The position numbers were made by a program, and so were the translations under genes. Below are positions 44,628-56,605 of a stretch of DNA of 64,000 bases, piece after piece. The stretch is from Thamnidium elegans (lineage: Eukaryota > Mucoromycota > Mucoromycetes > Mucorales > Mucoraceae). Positions within the stretch are counted from its first letter, which is position 1. Each line of letters opens with the position of its first letter. The notes under the pieces were generated by a model. That model was not told the origin of the DNA, did no database searches, and saw nothing but the letters and a program-made list of their open reading frames with translations. The stretch lies in NCBI GenBank assembly GCA_025201345.1, contig JAIXMG010000022.1, forward strand, positions 434,001-498,000, read 5' to 3'.

Positions 44628-47600
44628 ATGTCAGAACCAGAAGTCAATTTACAATCTCCCTCGATAGAGATAACACCAGCTACAGAAGTAGAGACACAAG
44701 CAGAGAAACAAGTCGAAGCAGAAGCAGAGACACAAGCCAAACCCGAAGTGATACCAGAAATAACAGCTATTCAAGACAATATACCAATTATTGTAACGGA
44801 ACAAGAAGAGGTACCACAAATTATGATTGTTACAGATGAAGAAGGGCAAGAAAAGAGTACTGAATTTGTTGTAACGGATAATACAGCGGATGAATCTGAA
44901 ACTACATTACCTGATGATGAATCATCTTATTCCACAGTTACACCTGAATCATTAAACGATGATACTAAGCCCATTCATGTAGACCAAACTGACTTTCAGG
45001 GTCCTGTAATTGATTTTTACAAGAACAAGAATATTTTAATGACAGGAGCTACTGGATTTGTTGGAAAGGCAATTTTATGGAAATTAATTCAGGCACTACG
45101 TCAAGATATTGGTTCAATTTACATTCTAGTTCGAAGTGGTAGTATTAAACGTAGTAAAATCGGTAAACCAGAAGAAAGACTTCGTAATGAAATATTTAAC
45201 AATAAGGCCTTTTTGATCTTGAGGCGTATGATGGGAAAAAACTTGTTTGATTCTATTGTCAAGAATAAAATTATTCCTATTGCCGGTGATATCATTTCTC
45301 CTGATTTATCAATGACTGATTTTGATAGAGAAAAAATTACTGAAAATGTAAATGTTGTCATACACTGCGCAGCCACTCTTAATTATAACGAAAGACTGGA
45401 TCTTGCTTTAGAGGTAACCACATAATATTTTTAACCCAATCAAAAAAAAAAAAAAAAAAAAAAAAAATCTCTTCTAATATCACATGTATATAGACAAATA
45501 CTTTAGGTACACTTCGAATGATGGATTTAGCCGATGAGTGTAAACATATGGAGGCGTTCGTTTATATGTCATTAGCTTACACAGATCCAAATATCCCGGA
45601 TGGTCATGTTCAAGAAAGAGTATATCCTATGAAAGTAGGCGACCCTGAAGAACTTTTAACAGAAATAGTCGATCTTGAACTTCAAGATATTCCAAAAATG
45701 ACACAACGTATCTTGGCTCACTATCCAAACACTTATACTTTTACAAAATCATTAACAGAACATTTAATTATGAAGAGAGTTGATTTAAATCGTATAGAAG
45801 AAGCTCAACTTGGTAAAGCACAATGGCCTGTTGCTATTGTTAGAGCTACTCAAGTAGGTGCTGGTGTATTTGAACCTCTTCCTGGCTGGGTAAGAATTAG
45901 TGTAGCTATTTTTAAATCCGTTTATTTATTTATAAACAAATTTTTTTTTTGTGTGTCTGTGTGTGTAGGTGGATGGTGTCACAGGTGCAAACGGAGCTGT
46001 CTTTTTAATGGGAAAAGGAATTCAAGCATTACAACCTGATATGGGTGAATTGTTAGCCGATATCGTGCCTGTAGATTATTTAGTCCGTGCCATCCTTGGT
46101 AGCGCTGCATTTATGAAATTCCCTGGGTTTCGATTCCTTTTACCTTACAATGAAGTGTTAGCTGATGGAGATGATAGTGATAGTATTATTGTACCCAATA
46201 TACAATACTTTCCATACATTTATCAAGTATCTGCTAGTGGATTTAATAGAACAACTTGGAATAAAGCGTACAATTCTGTACGTACTTATTGGCATAGAAA
46301 CACAAAACTTATTTTACCATCTGCAGAAGAATATTTTGTTGCCAATCGATCTTTATTTAAAGCTAAATTTTTTATGAAGTATCATTTACCTCAATCTATT
46401 TCTTCTGTTACAGGTGCTATTGGTGTAAGTAAATCATCTACTTCTTCTTCAGATGCCAATGCCACAAATAGAACGATTGAAGTTGCTTCTCGTGTTGCAG
46501 AATCAGTACAGCCCTTTTTACGTCATCGATGGATTTTCGATCATCAAAATGTACAACAAATGGAAAAGGATATGTCAAATGATTTACAGTTCTCGCTTTC
46601 TCAGTATGAAAATATTAACTGGGAGACATATATGATTAATTTTGCATTTGGTGTACATGCTTATATTACTCAATCTCCTCCAGCCGGGCTAAGAAATATC
46701 ACTGTACCTGCTGGTTGGGCATGTGCTCTTTACTTACAACCTGGTTCTACTGCACATACAATTATTGATAAACAAATTGAATCCGTTATATTTAGTGCTT
46801 CAGATATTCAAAAGAGAACTGATCGTATGTTACAAGAACTTATTAGTTCGCTTGAAAAACCAGGTCAAGAATTAAAAGATAAAAAAAAGATGGAGGAATG
46901 GGTCAATGATTTTGATGCTAGCTTGGATGATTGGTGTCATGATGATTCTGATATTTTAAAGGACACTAAAAATATGGCCCATTTAGGTCATTGGGTAAAT
47001 ACTTCAGATTCTCATGAAGAACATATTAGAATCGAAGTACTTAATGATAGAAGAGTCGGTCAAAGTATTAGACAGGTAAAAAAGTATATCAAACATGTTA
47101 TATGTATAACATTGGCTGATTATTTGTTTTTATGTACAAGATAATTGAAACATCAGGTGTCCCCCAAAAGACCGTCGTTGGTGAATCACTAAAGATTCTT
47201 CAACGTATGAAGGAGAGAACTCAATTACCTTATATTTGGTCTGCTGGTGCTTTTCTAAACACTTTATTTAAGCGTTTATTTACTAGTTTACGTATTAACG
47301 AACTCGATATTGCTAAATTGAAGGAACAAATTCAAGAAAAGAATGTAGTCTATGTTCCTGTTTCTAAAACAATTATTGATCAGTTATTAGTTTGGTATAT
47401 TTGTTTACGTTATAAATTACCTGTTCCTGCTATCGTTTGTGATGAAGCATTGGCATTACTTGGTCCAATTTCAGATATCCTTCGTATTTCAGGTGCTTAC
47501 TTTGTTCGTCGTGACCTCGCATCTCGTTCACCTTTGAATTCGTCCGTTGCTGCTGCGTATACAGAAGTTTTATTAAAGGAGCACGGTGCATTATCGATGG

Positions 47601-49550
47601 TAGTGGAAAGAGCTCGTTCTCGTACTGGTAGACTTCAAACTGCTTATCATGATGGTCTTATTAATATGGTCATTGATGGTACGCTTGGTAAAAACCAAGC
47701 TTCTCCACCTCACTCTCCTCAACCACAACAAAAGTTATCTCCTCTTCCAACTCCTACTGGTTCATTTTCTTCTTTATCTGTTAAAAAGGAAACCGTTTTT
47801 ATTCCCGTGAATATTACTTATGAAAAAATTCCAGAGTTACGTACTTTAATTGATCAAGTCTTGGATCAAAAGCCTCGTAGTTTAACCGTAACTTCTACTT
47901 TCCTTCGTCCTAGCGCTACTTTGGCTGACAGAGCCGCTACAAAAGAAAATGGCATTATTGAGCAAGGCAAATACGGTCGCGCCTTTGTTGGATTTGGTAA
48001 TCCAATTAGCGTAAGAGATGCTGTAAAAGAAGCTAGTTTACCTGTCAACACGAACAAGAGATTAAGTACAATCGCTGTAAAAGATGAAGATACAATTGCA
48101 GATTTTGTCGTTCGCAAAATTCAACGTGGTCAACACGATGCAGCAGTTGTTAGCCCAGTTACACTTGTAGCTGCCACTTTATTATTTGGCAGAGTTACCA
48201 GCGGTATCACACTAGGTAAAATTAACAAACATGTTACCTGGCTTCGTGAAGAGATTGTAGAAAGAGGCATTAGTATTGACTGGCAACCCGATGAAGATGT
48301 TACTACCATTGTATCTTATGCACTCAACCTTTTGGATGCTCGTAATAATGTAACCATGGATGGTAAACGTGTTACTGAACATACGATTGTAAGAGTGGTC
48401 GAGCACGCTGATAATGTCATGGATCTTTCATATATGGCTAGTCAATTAATCGAAATTTTCTTACCCGAGGCGTTGTTTGCTGTTGTTTATCTTTCTGGAA
48501 CAGTAAAGAAAATGACAAAAGAAGAACTGTATGCTCATTTTACGTTTTTGGTTCGTTTGTTTAAACATGAATTCATATATCCTTGGAGCAGAGAAGAGGT
48601 AATATTTTTATATATATATACACAAACACGCAAAATATTAAAAGTATATCATGTAGAAATTCAATGTTCTTTTGGATTGGTTTATTAAAAAGAACTTGCT
48701 TGTTAAAAATGACGAGGGTTTATATACCAAAGTAGTGACAATCGAGAACAACGAAGCTGAGTATACCCGTGTTTGTCTATTAGCCTCATTAATATACCCA
48801 ACCTTGGACGCTTATTGGATTACATCTTGCTCTCTTTCTGCTCTTCGTGATTTACCTTACATGCCTCGTAAGATTGTACCCGTATTATCTCAATGGATTG
48901 CTGCTCATTTAATCACTGGAAGAAGAACTGTGTATCGTGAAGTTTTGTCTACTGAAGCAAGTCAAAATGCCGTTGATAACTTTTTAGCTATTGGGTTTAT
49001 TGATGCTGTACATCCAAAGACTAAACTTTCTCCTGATGCTCAAATCTTGCTATTAGAGTTGGGTATTACTACGAATGAAGATTTGGTCATGGTATCTACT
49101 AGAAACATCGAAGAAAATGATACTGTAAGAAAAAAGCTTTTTTATTGTACTCTTCTTTTGTAAAGGATTGAACTAACACATCTCTCTTTTTTTTTTTTAA
49201 AAAAAAAATAGATTTCTGATGTTCATGAAAGTGAAAATATTCTTTTAAAACTTGAAGATATTGCATCCCTTTGTCATGAAATTGAAAAGTATCGTTTTGT
49301 AACTGATAATGTCAACTTGCGTTCGAATGCACAAGTATTTGACAAGTGTCAAAACCAAATTCGATCCATTTTAAGAGCTGATCAAAGTTACGCTACACAA
49401 CATGGTATGAATTTGGATAGAGATGAAGACCAAATGATTCAATTAGTCTATTCACTAAAGGCTGCTTCAAGCACTCCTATTTTATCTGATGATGGGTCCG
49501 GTAAACACTCTCGAAGAGTTTCTCAAGCTTATAACTTAAAGTCATCTTAA
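44628..49550 (+). CDS. Fatty acyl-CoA reductase-acyltransferase fusion protein
   Basis: Six exons in phase 0: 44628-45413, 45494-45889, 45969-47075, 47141-48598, 48657-49124 and 49212-49550, giving 1517 residues. Residues 1-125 are an acidic disordered leader. A fatty acyl-CoA reductase Rossmann domain follows: TGATGFVGK (about 138-146), catalytic Ser (288), YTFTK (Tyr343, Lys347) and RATQVGAGVFEPLPGWVDG. A helical FAR_C-like part ends at about residue 760. A PlsB/GNPAT-type glycerolipid acyltransferase domain then carries block I VPVSKTIID (838-843), GAYFVRR (881-887), ERARSRTGR (919-927) and IPVNITYEKIPE. The His of the HxxxxD motif is Ser, and the block III EGTR is ERAR, so the acyltransferase may be inactive. 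No stop or extra ATG separates the halves. FAR makes fatty alcohols; GNPAT-type enzymes acylate DHAP in ether-lipid synthesis. Confidence 0.88.
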
Positions 49551-49693
49551 AAAAAATCTTCAAAATCATATATTTATTATTTAGATAACATTTTTTTTTG
49601 TTAATGTTGCTTTTTATTACAATTATGAACTTTTAGTGTAAATAAATAGTTGTATATACAAAAAGGTTTTTTTTTTTTGAGTGGTTGATGTAG

Positions 49694-49729
<36 letters not shown>

Positions 49730-49848
49730 TTGGTGGACAAATGCTAATAAAAAGTACATAGAAAATGGGAATAATTGTATATTTTTGTTTTTTTTTAAAA
49801 AAAAAAGAGAGAAAGTATTTTGTAGAATAGAAATGAAAAAAAATGCAA
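49551..49848. other. Convergent intergenic region
   Basis: Short spacer with T runs at about 49668-49677, 49700-49727 and 49788-49805, holding two 3' ends. No further feature. Confidence 0.5.
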
Positions 49849-51704
49849 TTAATCCTCCTCATCCCAATGAGATTCCTTCTTAGGAGGCTTGGGACCACCA
49901 GCGGGCTTGGACATGATGATTTGATCAACACTGAGGATAGTGATAGCAGTATCAGCAGCTAATTTCAAAGCACAAGCCTTGGAAGCCAAGGAATCAAAGA
50001 TACCAGCAGCAGTAGCGTCCATAGTTCCTTCAACAGGGTTTTCAATATCAACACCAACAGATTTACCAGACTTGTCTTCTTGGTAATGAGCAGCATATAA
50101 ACGAGATAAAACAGCAGTGGCTTCCATACCAGCATTTTCACAAAGGGTACGAGGAACAACTTCTAAAGCTTCAGCAAATTTCTTGATGGCATGTTGGTTT
50201 AAACCAGGAGTTTTAGCAGCAACTTCTTGCAAACGCTTGTTTAATTCCATTTCCATGGCACCTGCACCAGGCAACAAACGGTTATCACGAGTAGCAGCCT
50301 TAATGACACTGATACCATCATCAAGGGCACGTTCAATATCGTCCATATGGTTTTGAGTAGCACCACGAATAACAATAGTGGTGGTACGGGTACTGGCATG
50401 TTCTTCTTGACGGAAGACAGTGACCATATCAGAACCAATCTCAACAGTTTCAACAATATCACATTCACCCATCTCTTCAGCCATAGGTGTACCTAAACGA
50501 GCAAGAGCAGTGGCACCAATAACACGACAGAGACGACGAAGGTCGAACTTTGAAAGTACCTTGACAGCCATAATATTGAATCTGTTTAAATAATGCAAAG
50601 CCAATTCACCAATACCGTTACCGGTAACAACGACAGTGACACCAGCATCAGCTAAATCTTGGAAAATCTTTTCTACTTGCTTTTCTTCATCCTTACTGAA
50701 ATTCAACATTTCCTTGGCGTTGTGAATCAAAACTGTACCCTTGGTTTCAGTTTGAGTAAGGTCCAAAGGACAGGTGAAAACAGCAATCTTGGCCTTCTTG
50801 GTGGCACGAATAAGACCCTCAGGTTCACGTCCAAAAACCATACCCTTTACAACTCTAGATTCATGAATACTAGAACCCATTACCTTTACAACACGAATAT
50901 TATCAACATTAAAGTCCTTGGGGTTCTTGGGCATAATGTTTAAAGCAGCTTCAACAACAAGTTCACTTAAGAGATCTTCATAACCGTATTGCTTTGAAGA
51001 AATAGGTGCCTTAATGATTTTTAATAATTCCTTCTTGTCAGTCATAGACTTGATTTGATCAACCTCAAGTTCTAATATTACAAAAAAAAATTTTTTTTTA
51101 GATAATCTCTTCTTTCCCTTTTATCCAGTATTACTTACCAGGCAAGATTTGTAAAGCACGGTCTCTAGCTAATTGATAACCTAAACAAATTTCAGAAGGG
51201 TGGAGACCCATTTTGATGAGGTACTCAGCCTTTTGTAAAAGAGCACCAGCGAATACAACAACAAAGTTGGTGTTATCACCCATTTCACTTTCTTGTTGTT
51301 GAGAAGCCATAACTAATAACTTTGCAGCAGGATGGACAACATCTAATTCACGAATAATGGTTGCAGCATCGTTGGTGACAAAAAGCTTTTCGAGATGATT
51401 GATGATCATCTTGTTACGACCTATTTACGTTTTTTATTTATATAAGTATACGTGTACTTTTTTTTTATCTTTTTTTTTTTTTTTTCATCACTTTACCGTT
51501 AGGTCCCATGGAGGTACGAACAACTTCAGAGAACTCATGGGTAGCATCAATATTACGCAAGACAGCTTCTTCAATACCTGATTGAAACTAACAATTTTTT
51601 TATTTATTTATTAGATCATCATCATTATTTCATCATCTAGAATTTACCTTGTAACCATCCTTGAAAAGTTGAGGAAGTGTGCTTTTAGGTACTCTTAAGG
51701 CCAT
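49849..51704 (-). CDS. CCT8: T-complex protein 1 subunit theta (CCT8)
   Basis: Four exons: 51704-51648, 51587-51497, 51420-51139 and 51071-49849, giving 550 residues. Group II chaperonin motifs: RTSMGPNG-RNKMIINHLEK across intron 2, VTNDAATIIRELDVVHPAAK and GDNTNFVVVFAG. The substrate-binding lid region follows, and the ATPase half has VTGNGIGELALHY, LLPGAGAMEMEL and VDQIIMSKPAGGPK. The MALRVPK start and the FVVVFAGALLQKAE and HWDEED-like end distinguish theta from the other CCT subunits. CCT folds actin and tubulin in the cytosol. The P-loop Gly of the common GDGT is Asn here. Confidence 0.94.
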
Positions 51705-52540
51705 GTTGTATATATAGTTTTTTTTGTTAAAAAAAAAAAAGTTGATCTACAAAGTAAAGAACGAAAACTTTTCGGTCTTACCCCCCTTTTCTTTAGCAAT
51801 AAATCGCTTTTTGACACTCCGTATGATGTTTTTTTTTACTTTACCACGTTTGTGTAATGTAGTATGCACTGTCAAAGACGTGACATTTAGGTCACTCGAT
51901 TCAATTAATACCCAAGCTTTTATTAACTTTTAAAATGTCGGCCAAGTTTGTATTATTTTCAAATTTTAGAGTTTTTCTTTATGTAAAAGATTTTTTTTTG
52001 CTAGACAATAGTCTCAATGTAAAACAAGTAACACGAGGATTTTTATCGAATCAGGGAAAATGTCTTGCTAAACCAGAAAAAACGAGTTTTTTTAACCTTT
52101 TTTCTTTCAGACCATCGCTTCTTATTATTTTTTCGAATTCGGGTGTGTTTGTAGGGTCGACGTTTTCTCTCTCTCTTTTAAAGACAAAGTGGTCTAGTAT
52201 TAATATTTTTTTTTGCTCGTTCCACTACAGGTATTCGTAAAGATAACGTTTACCCAAATAACTTTCTTTTTTTTTTTTAAAAAAAAAACCACACCTAAAA
52301 GGGTGAAATATAAAAAATAAAAGAACGAAATAACAAGAATTGTTAATTTGTACTTACAACCCAATTCGAATTGGTGTTTAATATACCCTTTATTTTACAA
52401 TTCACATATATATTGTCTTATTTTTGTAATACGAACATTCATATGTATGGCTTACTGTCGATACATTGATTAAATTGATTGTTTCAATCTTGGGATTTAT
52501 TATGGTTTATGTGAAGGAAAACAAAAAAGGTATTTTTATA
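51705..52540. other. Intergenic region upstream of CCT8
   Basis: About 840 bp. It has a plus-strand ORF (51935-52240, 101 codons) rich in Phe and Leu that looks like chance in T-rich DNA, and a T11A9 block at about 52270-52289. No gene called. Confidence 0.4.
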
Positions 52541-53173
52541 TTATTTAGAGAAGGGGGTGGATTGTCGACCTCGACGACGAGGATTGATGCGCAGAGACTC
52601 TGAACGTTTATGGTTTTTACTACTTGACTTAGGAATATGTTTCCTGGTACGTTTATCTCCACTAGAATAGTCTGGATCTTTACACTTATCATCATCGTTA
52701 ATAATACCAGCTTGGCATTCATTATCACAAATATCGTCATTATCATTATTAACAGTACCAACATCTTTTTCGGTTTCATCATTACTTATAACAACACTCT
52801 CCACAGAGATAGATCTAGGGATAGTATATATTATATTAACAATATGCAATTCCGTGGCTACGAGGACGAAGAGAGGAGCTGTCTCTGGCTGTTCTAAAAA
52901 GCTGTAATTACGAGCCCTACGGACATTTCCTTTTATATCAATACGTAGGACTGAGGATTGTTCCAACGCATTAATACGGTACCGCGTATAGACAGGTTGC
53001 ATTGCTTCCCGCATTTGTGCTGCTGTGGTACGGATAATAACAGAAACTTGGCTATCTAAGAGACGAGCCAAAAAAGTTAGGGTCTCCACACCTTGGTTGT
53101 TAACGGTCGAAAATATACGATTGGAGAACACGACCGCGTTGGTAATAGTCACTATATTCGGATATGCATCCAT
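52541..53173 (-). CDS. Hypothetical protein with basic C-terminal tail
   Basis: Single-exon ORF of 210 residues. I do not recognise the family. The N-terminal 110 residues look folded: an Ile/Val-rich start MDAYPNIVTITNAVVFSNRIF, then FLARLLDSQVSVIIRTTAAQMREAM and IDIKGNVRRARNYSFLEQ. An acidic Asn/Asp segment follows and the tail is strongly basic with clusters such as KRTRKH and NPRRRGRQ, suggesting a nuclear or nucleic-acid-binding protein. Flanked by an empty 1.5 kb spacer and the CCT8 promoter. No domain or motif beyond composition can be supported. Confidence 0.55.
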   Translation of the reverse strand: MDAYPNIVTITNAVVFSNRIFSTVNNQGVETLTFLARLLDSQVSVIIRTTAAQMREAMQPVYTRYRINALEQSSVLRIDIKGNVRRARNYSFLEQPETAPLFVLVATELHIVNIIYTIPRSISVESVVISNDETEKDVGTVNNDNDDICDNECQAGIINDDDKCKDPDYSSGDKRTRKHIPKSSSKNHKRSESLRINPRRRGRQSTPFSK

Positions 53174-54654
53174 TTAGTTAAAGAAAAAAAGAAGAAAAAA
53201 AGAAGAAAGAGAGAAAGTAAAAAAGAAAAAGAAAGAAAGGTATGTTCATAGTGATGCCTGTAAGCTATATATCTATCTGTTGATTTAGAGACTGTTTAAA
53301 CATCTTTGTTTGATAATTACTAATTGATTATTGATATAATAAATAGTAACCCAGCTTATTTTATTGATAAAGAATTAATACAATCAAATTCTCCATAGAT
53401 TATTTAAACAAATTTACGCAATAAATTAAAACCTGTTTCTTATATGATAAATTAATAAGATGGTACCATATAACGAATCGTCATATAAGTGAGTGTACAA
53501 TTTTATATAAAAGAGGTTTTTATAAATACGTTCGAAAGCAAAAATAAACACCTGATATTGTAAAAGACACTAGAGTAGTAGATAGCTGATAAGAGTTTCT
53601 AACTGTGCGATATTCTCCATAAAATCTCATAGTACGTCGCATGCAGCTCAGTGGTAACCGCACTACCCTTCCGGTTCAGGGTCATAAGCCCGTTTGGCAC
53701 TGTTTAACGAGATAGAATACCAAATATTTATAAAATAATAAGTTTAAACTATATTACACAAGTTACAACATTTGTTCTCACTTTAAGGATTAACCTAGTT
53801 AAGTGGCGCGTACAAGAAAAGTCTCAGTGTTCTAGATATAAAGCATTGTATTATTGATACGAATGCTATTTAACAAATTAATAAAATATTGGTTGTCATG
53901 ATTTTGGAAAATTATCGATACGATCAAAAAGTATTGTAAACGTGAAGCAGAATAAACTATCTGAAATTACTAGTTAAGCTGTATTCGACTTTAATAAGTA
54001 GCTACTTAACAATAAGGAAGTATACCACCTTTTGGTTTACAACACAGTTACTAAAGGGTTCAAAAAGAAAAAAGAAATAGCTCTAGATTATTAAAAGTAT
54101 CTTTAACACTGCTGGTAACAAGAGATCTCGTTGAAGGATTCGAAAGTTATTCGCATACTGTAATGTATAGTAAGACGAAAAGAAACTTTTTTTTAAAAGG
54201 GGAACTGTAGTTTACAGTAATTGTCCATTTAGTACATATTTTATAAAGAGGATTATCTTTCATCTTCCAATTAAAAACTACTCTTTGTAAAGATAAAGTA
54301 ACACATATTAGACATAAATTTCCTTTTTTTTTAAAAAAAAAAACTCTTCTTAGAGCTACTATTTGGGTTTTTATTTTTAGGTAATACGAATAATATTACA
54401 TTGATTTTTTCTAACAAAAAAAAGGTATACTGATGACCAACCAGCGAATGATAAGTTGGAATAAGTTTCCACTGTGCTATATTCGATTATTTCAGTCACG
54501 GTATGCTAGTTTTTACGTCCGACTTGCACTGACAACTTTTTTATCTTTGATGTCACGATTTTGGTAACTTTACTAAATAAATCACACCTTTTTTCTTTTC
54601 TTTTCTTTTTTCTTTTCCTTTTTTTTTTTTTTTGTATTCTCAAAGTAAAATAAA
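53174..54654. other. Gene-poor region upstream of the F-box gene
   Basis: About 1.5 kb, AT-rich. A weak tRNA-like segment lies at 53641-53700. A GGA/AGAA purine-rich tract occurs at 53185-53240 and T runs precede the F-box ATG. No protein gene is recognised. Confidence 0.4.
53635..53705 (+). other. tRNA-like / possible tRNA-derived SINE head
   Basis: GCAGCTCAGTGGTAACC looks like a pol III A box in a D arm. It is followed by CCGGTTCAGGG, which only partly resembles a T arm or B box. The segment does not fold into a proper tRNA with an acceptor stem and there is no clear anticodon, so at best it is a decayed tRNA-derived sequence. Confidence 0.25.
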
Positions 54655-56481
54655 ATGCCAAACAATAGTTTACATTCGTGGAGTGAATTACCAGCAGAGT
54701 TATTACAGTATATACTACAAGAAATAGAGGACAGCAAATCTATTTTTCAGTGTCTACTAGTTTGTAAAGCATGGAGCAAGGCTGCGGAACAATTTTCTTA
54801 CCGTACTATTGACCTTTCAAGTTACAGTGTACAATTAAAAAACCTAGTCAACACTTTAAAATCATCAGAACATTTGGGAAAACGTGTAAACCAGATTAAT
54901 TTCAATATAACAATTCGCAAACCCCAAAAATCTTGGGACCGAAGTGGTTTCTTTGAAAAACTGATTGATTGTTGTCCCAATGTAAAAGTTGTAACAGCCA
55001 AAGGTTCCTGTCATGGATTATGGACGCAGTTACTTACAAAACGACACAAATGGAAAAATCTGCAGGAAATTCCAAGACCTTTTCATGATCGCGACATGGA
55101 AGCGTATACAAAAACTGCTCTCGAATTTAATGATAGACTCACCAATCTTATACTCAGATTATACTATGGAGTATACGTGCATTTCTTCTCACATCGACAC
55201 CAGTGTAGATGTTTGCCATCTTACTTATCAACATTCAAGTGTTTAAAACATTTGGAGATACATGGAACCGATAAATTAAAGCTAGAAGAAGTAGATATAA
55301 TACTTGATAACTGTCCAAAGCTTACTAGTTTTGCAGCTCTTCAAATCCGTGAAAGTGGTATGAGTGAATATAATTATTTGATAATCCCAGTAATTAGCCG
55401 TCCTCTTGAGTTATTAGATAAAATTAATCTTTTTAAACCAAAGACAAGTTTAAGAAAATTGAATTTTAGTTTTACTATTGATGGTGGAGATGAAGTATTA
55501 ATCTACATAATGCGCGTGTTGCCAAATCTAGAAACCCTTTACCTCAATCAAGCCATTGACAAAACAAATCTGGTTTGTAGCGACCCCGTTATAATTTCAT
55601 TTCTTCAATATTCTCTCAACAGAAAGACCATCGATGTAAAATATCTCGCTTGTGAAGATCCAGCCTCATTATTACCTATATTTTGGCAATCCGAAGAATA
55701 TATAGCAGTTAATAAGAAGGAAGTATACTTAACAATAGAAGAATCTAATTCTACCGGCACTCGTTCCACCAGAAAACCGTATATCAGTATGGATACTAGA
55801 CGTGAAATAACAGTTTCTTACAGAGCATTTAAGGAGACTTCTTCGCCTGTTGAATTAATAGAAGAAATAGGATTACTCATAACCAGTTTGAAGATAAAGT
55901 TTAATTATCCCAATTTTAGTAGTACGAAAGCTATGTATCAAGGACACATCTTAGATCATATATTCGAAAACTGTCCTTCGTTGAAAAAAATAGAATGCTC
56001 TTTCTATTTTCTACAGTCTTGTAATCCTAAATTATCTATCAATACATCGATCGAAGAACTAGTCTTGAACTCTATCGAAGTCCACTCCTATGTGTTGGAA
56101 CAACTATCAATTCGATTACCAAACTTGAAAGTTATGTCATTCATGGAAAGTGAATATATAAAATATGATGGAAGGTATATAAGCAAAAAGAAGCTGGATA
56201 TCAACATGCAATGTACGAGATTTGATAAACTATATATTGCTAGAAAAGTTACCGCTGTAAAGTATTACTCAGATCTGTTTTTAAAACTCTCAAATGAAAA
56301 TGGAGATAACTATTTTTATACTGATCTCAAATCAGATTTTACTGAGTTTTCCAAGTGTTCTCAAATGGAATATTACGATAAACTCACTAGCAAAAAAACG
56401 TACTTTATAAACCTTCGATGTCAAGATGTTCGTGAGTTGACAGTTAAGCTTGGTTCAATGAAAATAAAGTTGTTAGCTTAG
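54655..56481 (+). CDS. F-box protein with leucine-rich C-terminal part
   Basis: A single-exon ORF of 608 residues. The F-box is at residues about 7-50: SWSELPAELLQYILQEIED, then FQCLLVCKAWSKAAEQFSYRTIDLS. The rest is an irregular leucine-rich solenoid with recurring CPNLK/CPKLTSF-type turns (residues about 110, 220, 445) typical of fungal F-box/LRR proteins. Such proteins act as substrate receptors of SCF E3 ubiquitin ligases via Skp1. The substrate is unknown. It is unusual in this window for having no intron in such a long frame. Numerous paralogues with diverged LRR parts exist in these fungi, so no one-to-one orthologue is proposed. Confidence 0.85.
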   Translation: MPNNSLHSWSELPAELLQYILQEIEDSKSIFQCLLVCKAWSKAAEQFSYRTIDLSSYSVQLKNLVNTLKSSEHLGKRVNQINFNITIRKPQKSWDRSGFFEKLIDCCPNVKVVTAKGSCHGLWTQLLTKRHKWKNLQEIPRPFHDRDMEAYTKTALEFNDRLTNLILRLYYGVYVHFFSHRHQCRCLPSYLSTFKCLKHLEIHGTDKLKLEEVDIILDNCPKLTSFAALQIRESGMSEYNYLIIPVISRPLELLDKINLFKPKTSLRKLNFSFTIDGGDEVLIYIMRVLPNLETLYLNQAIDKTNLVCSDPVIISFLQYSLNRKTIDVKYLACEDPASLLPIFWQSEEYIAVNKKEVYLTIEESNSTGTRSTRKPYISMDTRREITVSYRAFKETSSPVELIEEIGLLITSLKIKFNYPNFSSTKAMYQGHILDHIFENCPSLKKIECSFYFLQSCNPKLSINTSIEELVLNSIEVHSYVLEQLSIRLPNLKVMSFMESEYIKYDGRYISKKKLDINMQCTRFDKLYIARKVTAVKYYSDLFLKLSNENGDNYFYTDLKSDFTEFSKCSQMEYYDKLTSKKTYFINLRCQDVRELTVKLGSMKIKLLA

Positions 56482-56569
56482 TTAAAATAAATTTTTTCAC
56501 TTTTTTTTTTTTTTTTTTTTTGCGTGTGACCCTCAAAACTTATTATTTTCCTGCAGGCTTTACCATGCT

Positions 56570-56605
<36 letters not shown>

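Noticed and set aside
51935..52240. 101-codon plus ORF before CCT8
   Set aside because: Mostly Phe/Leu/Ser from T runs; reads as chance.
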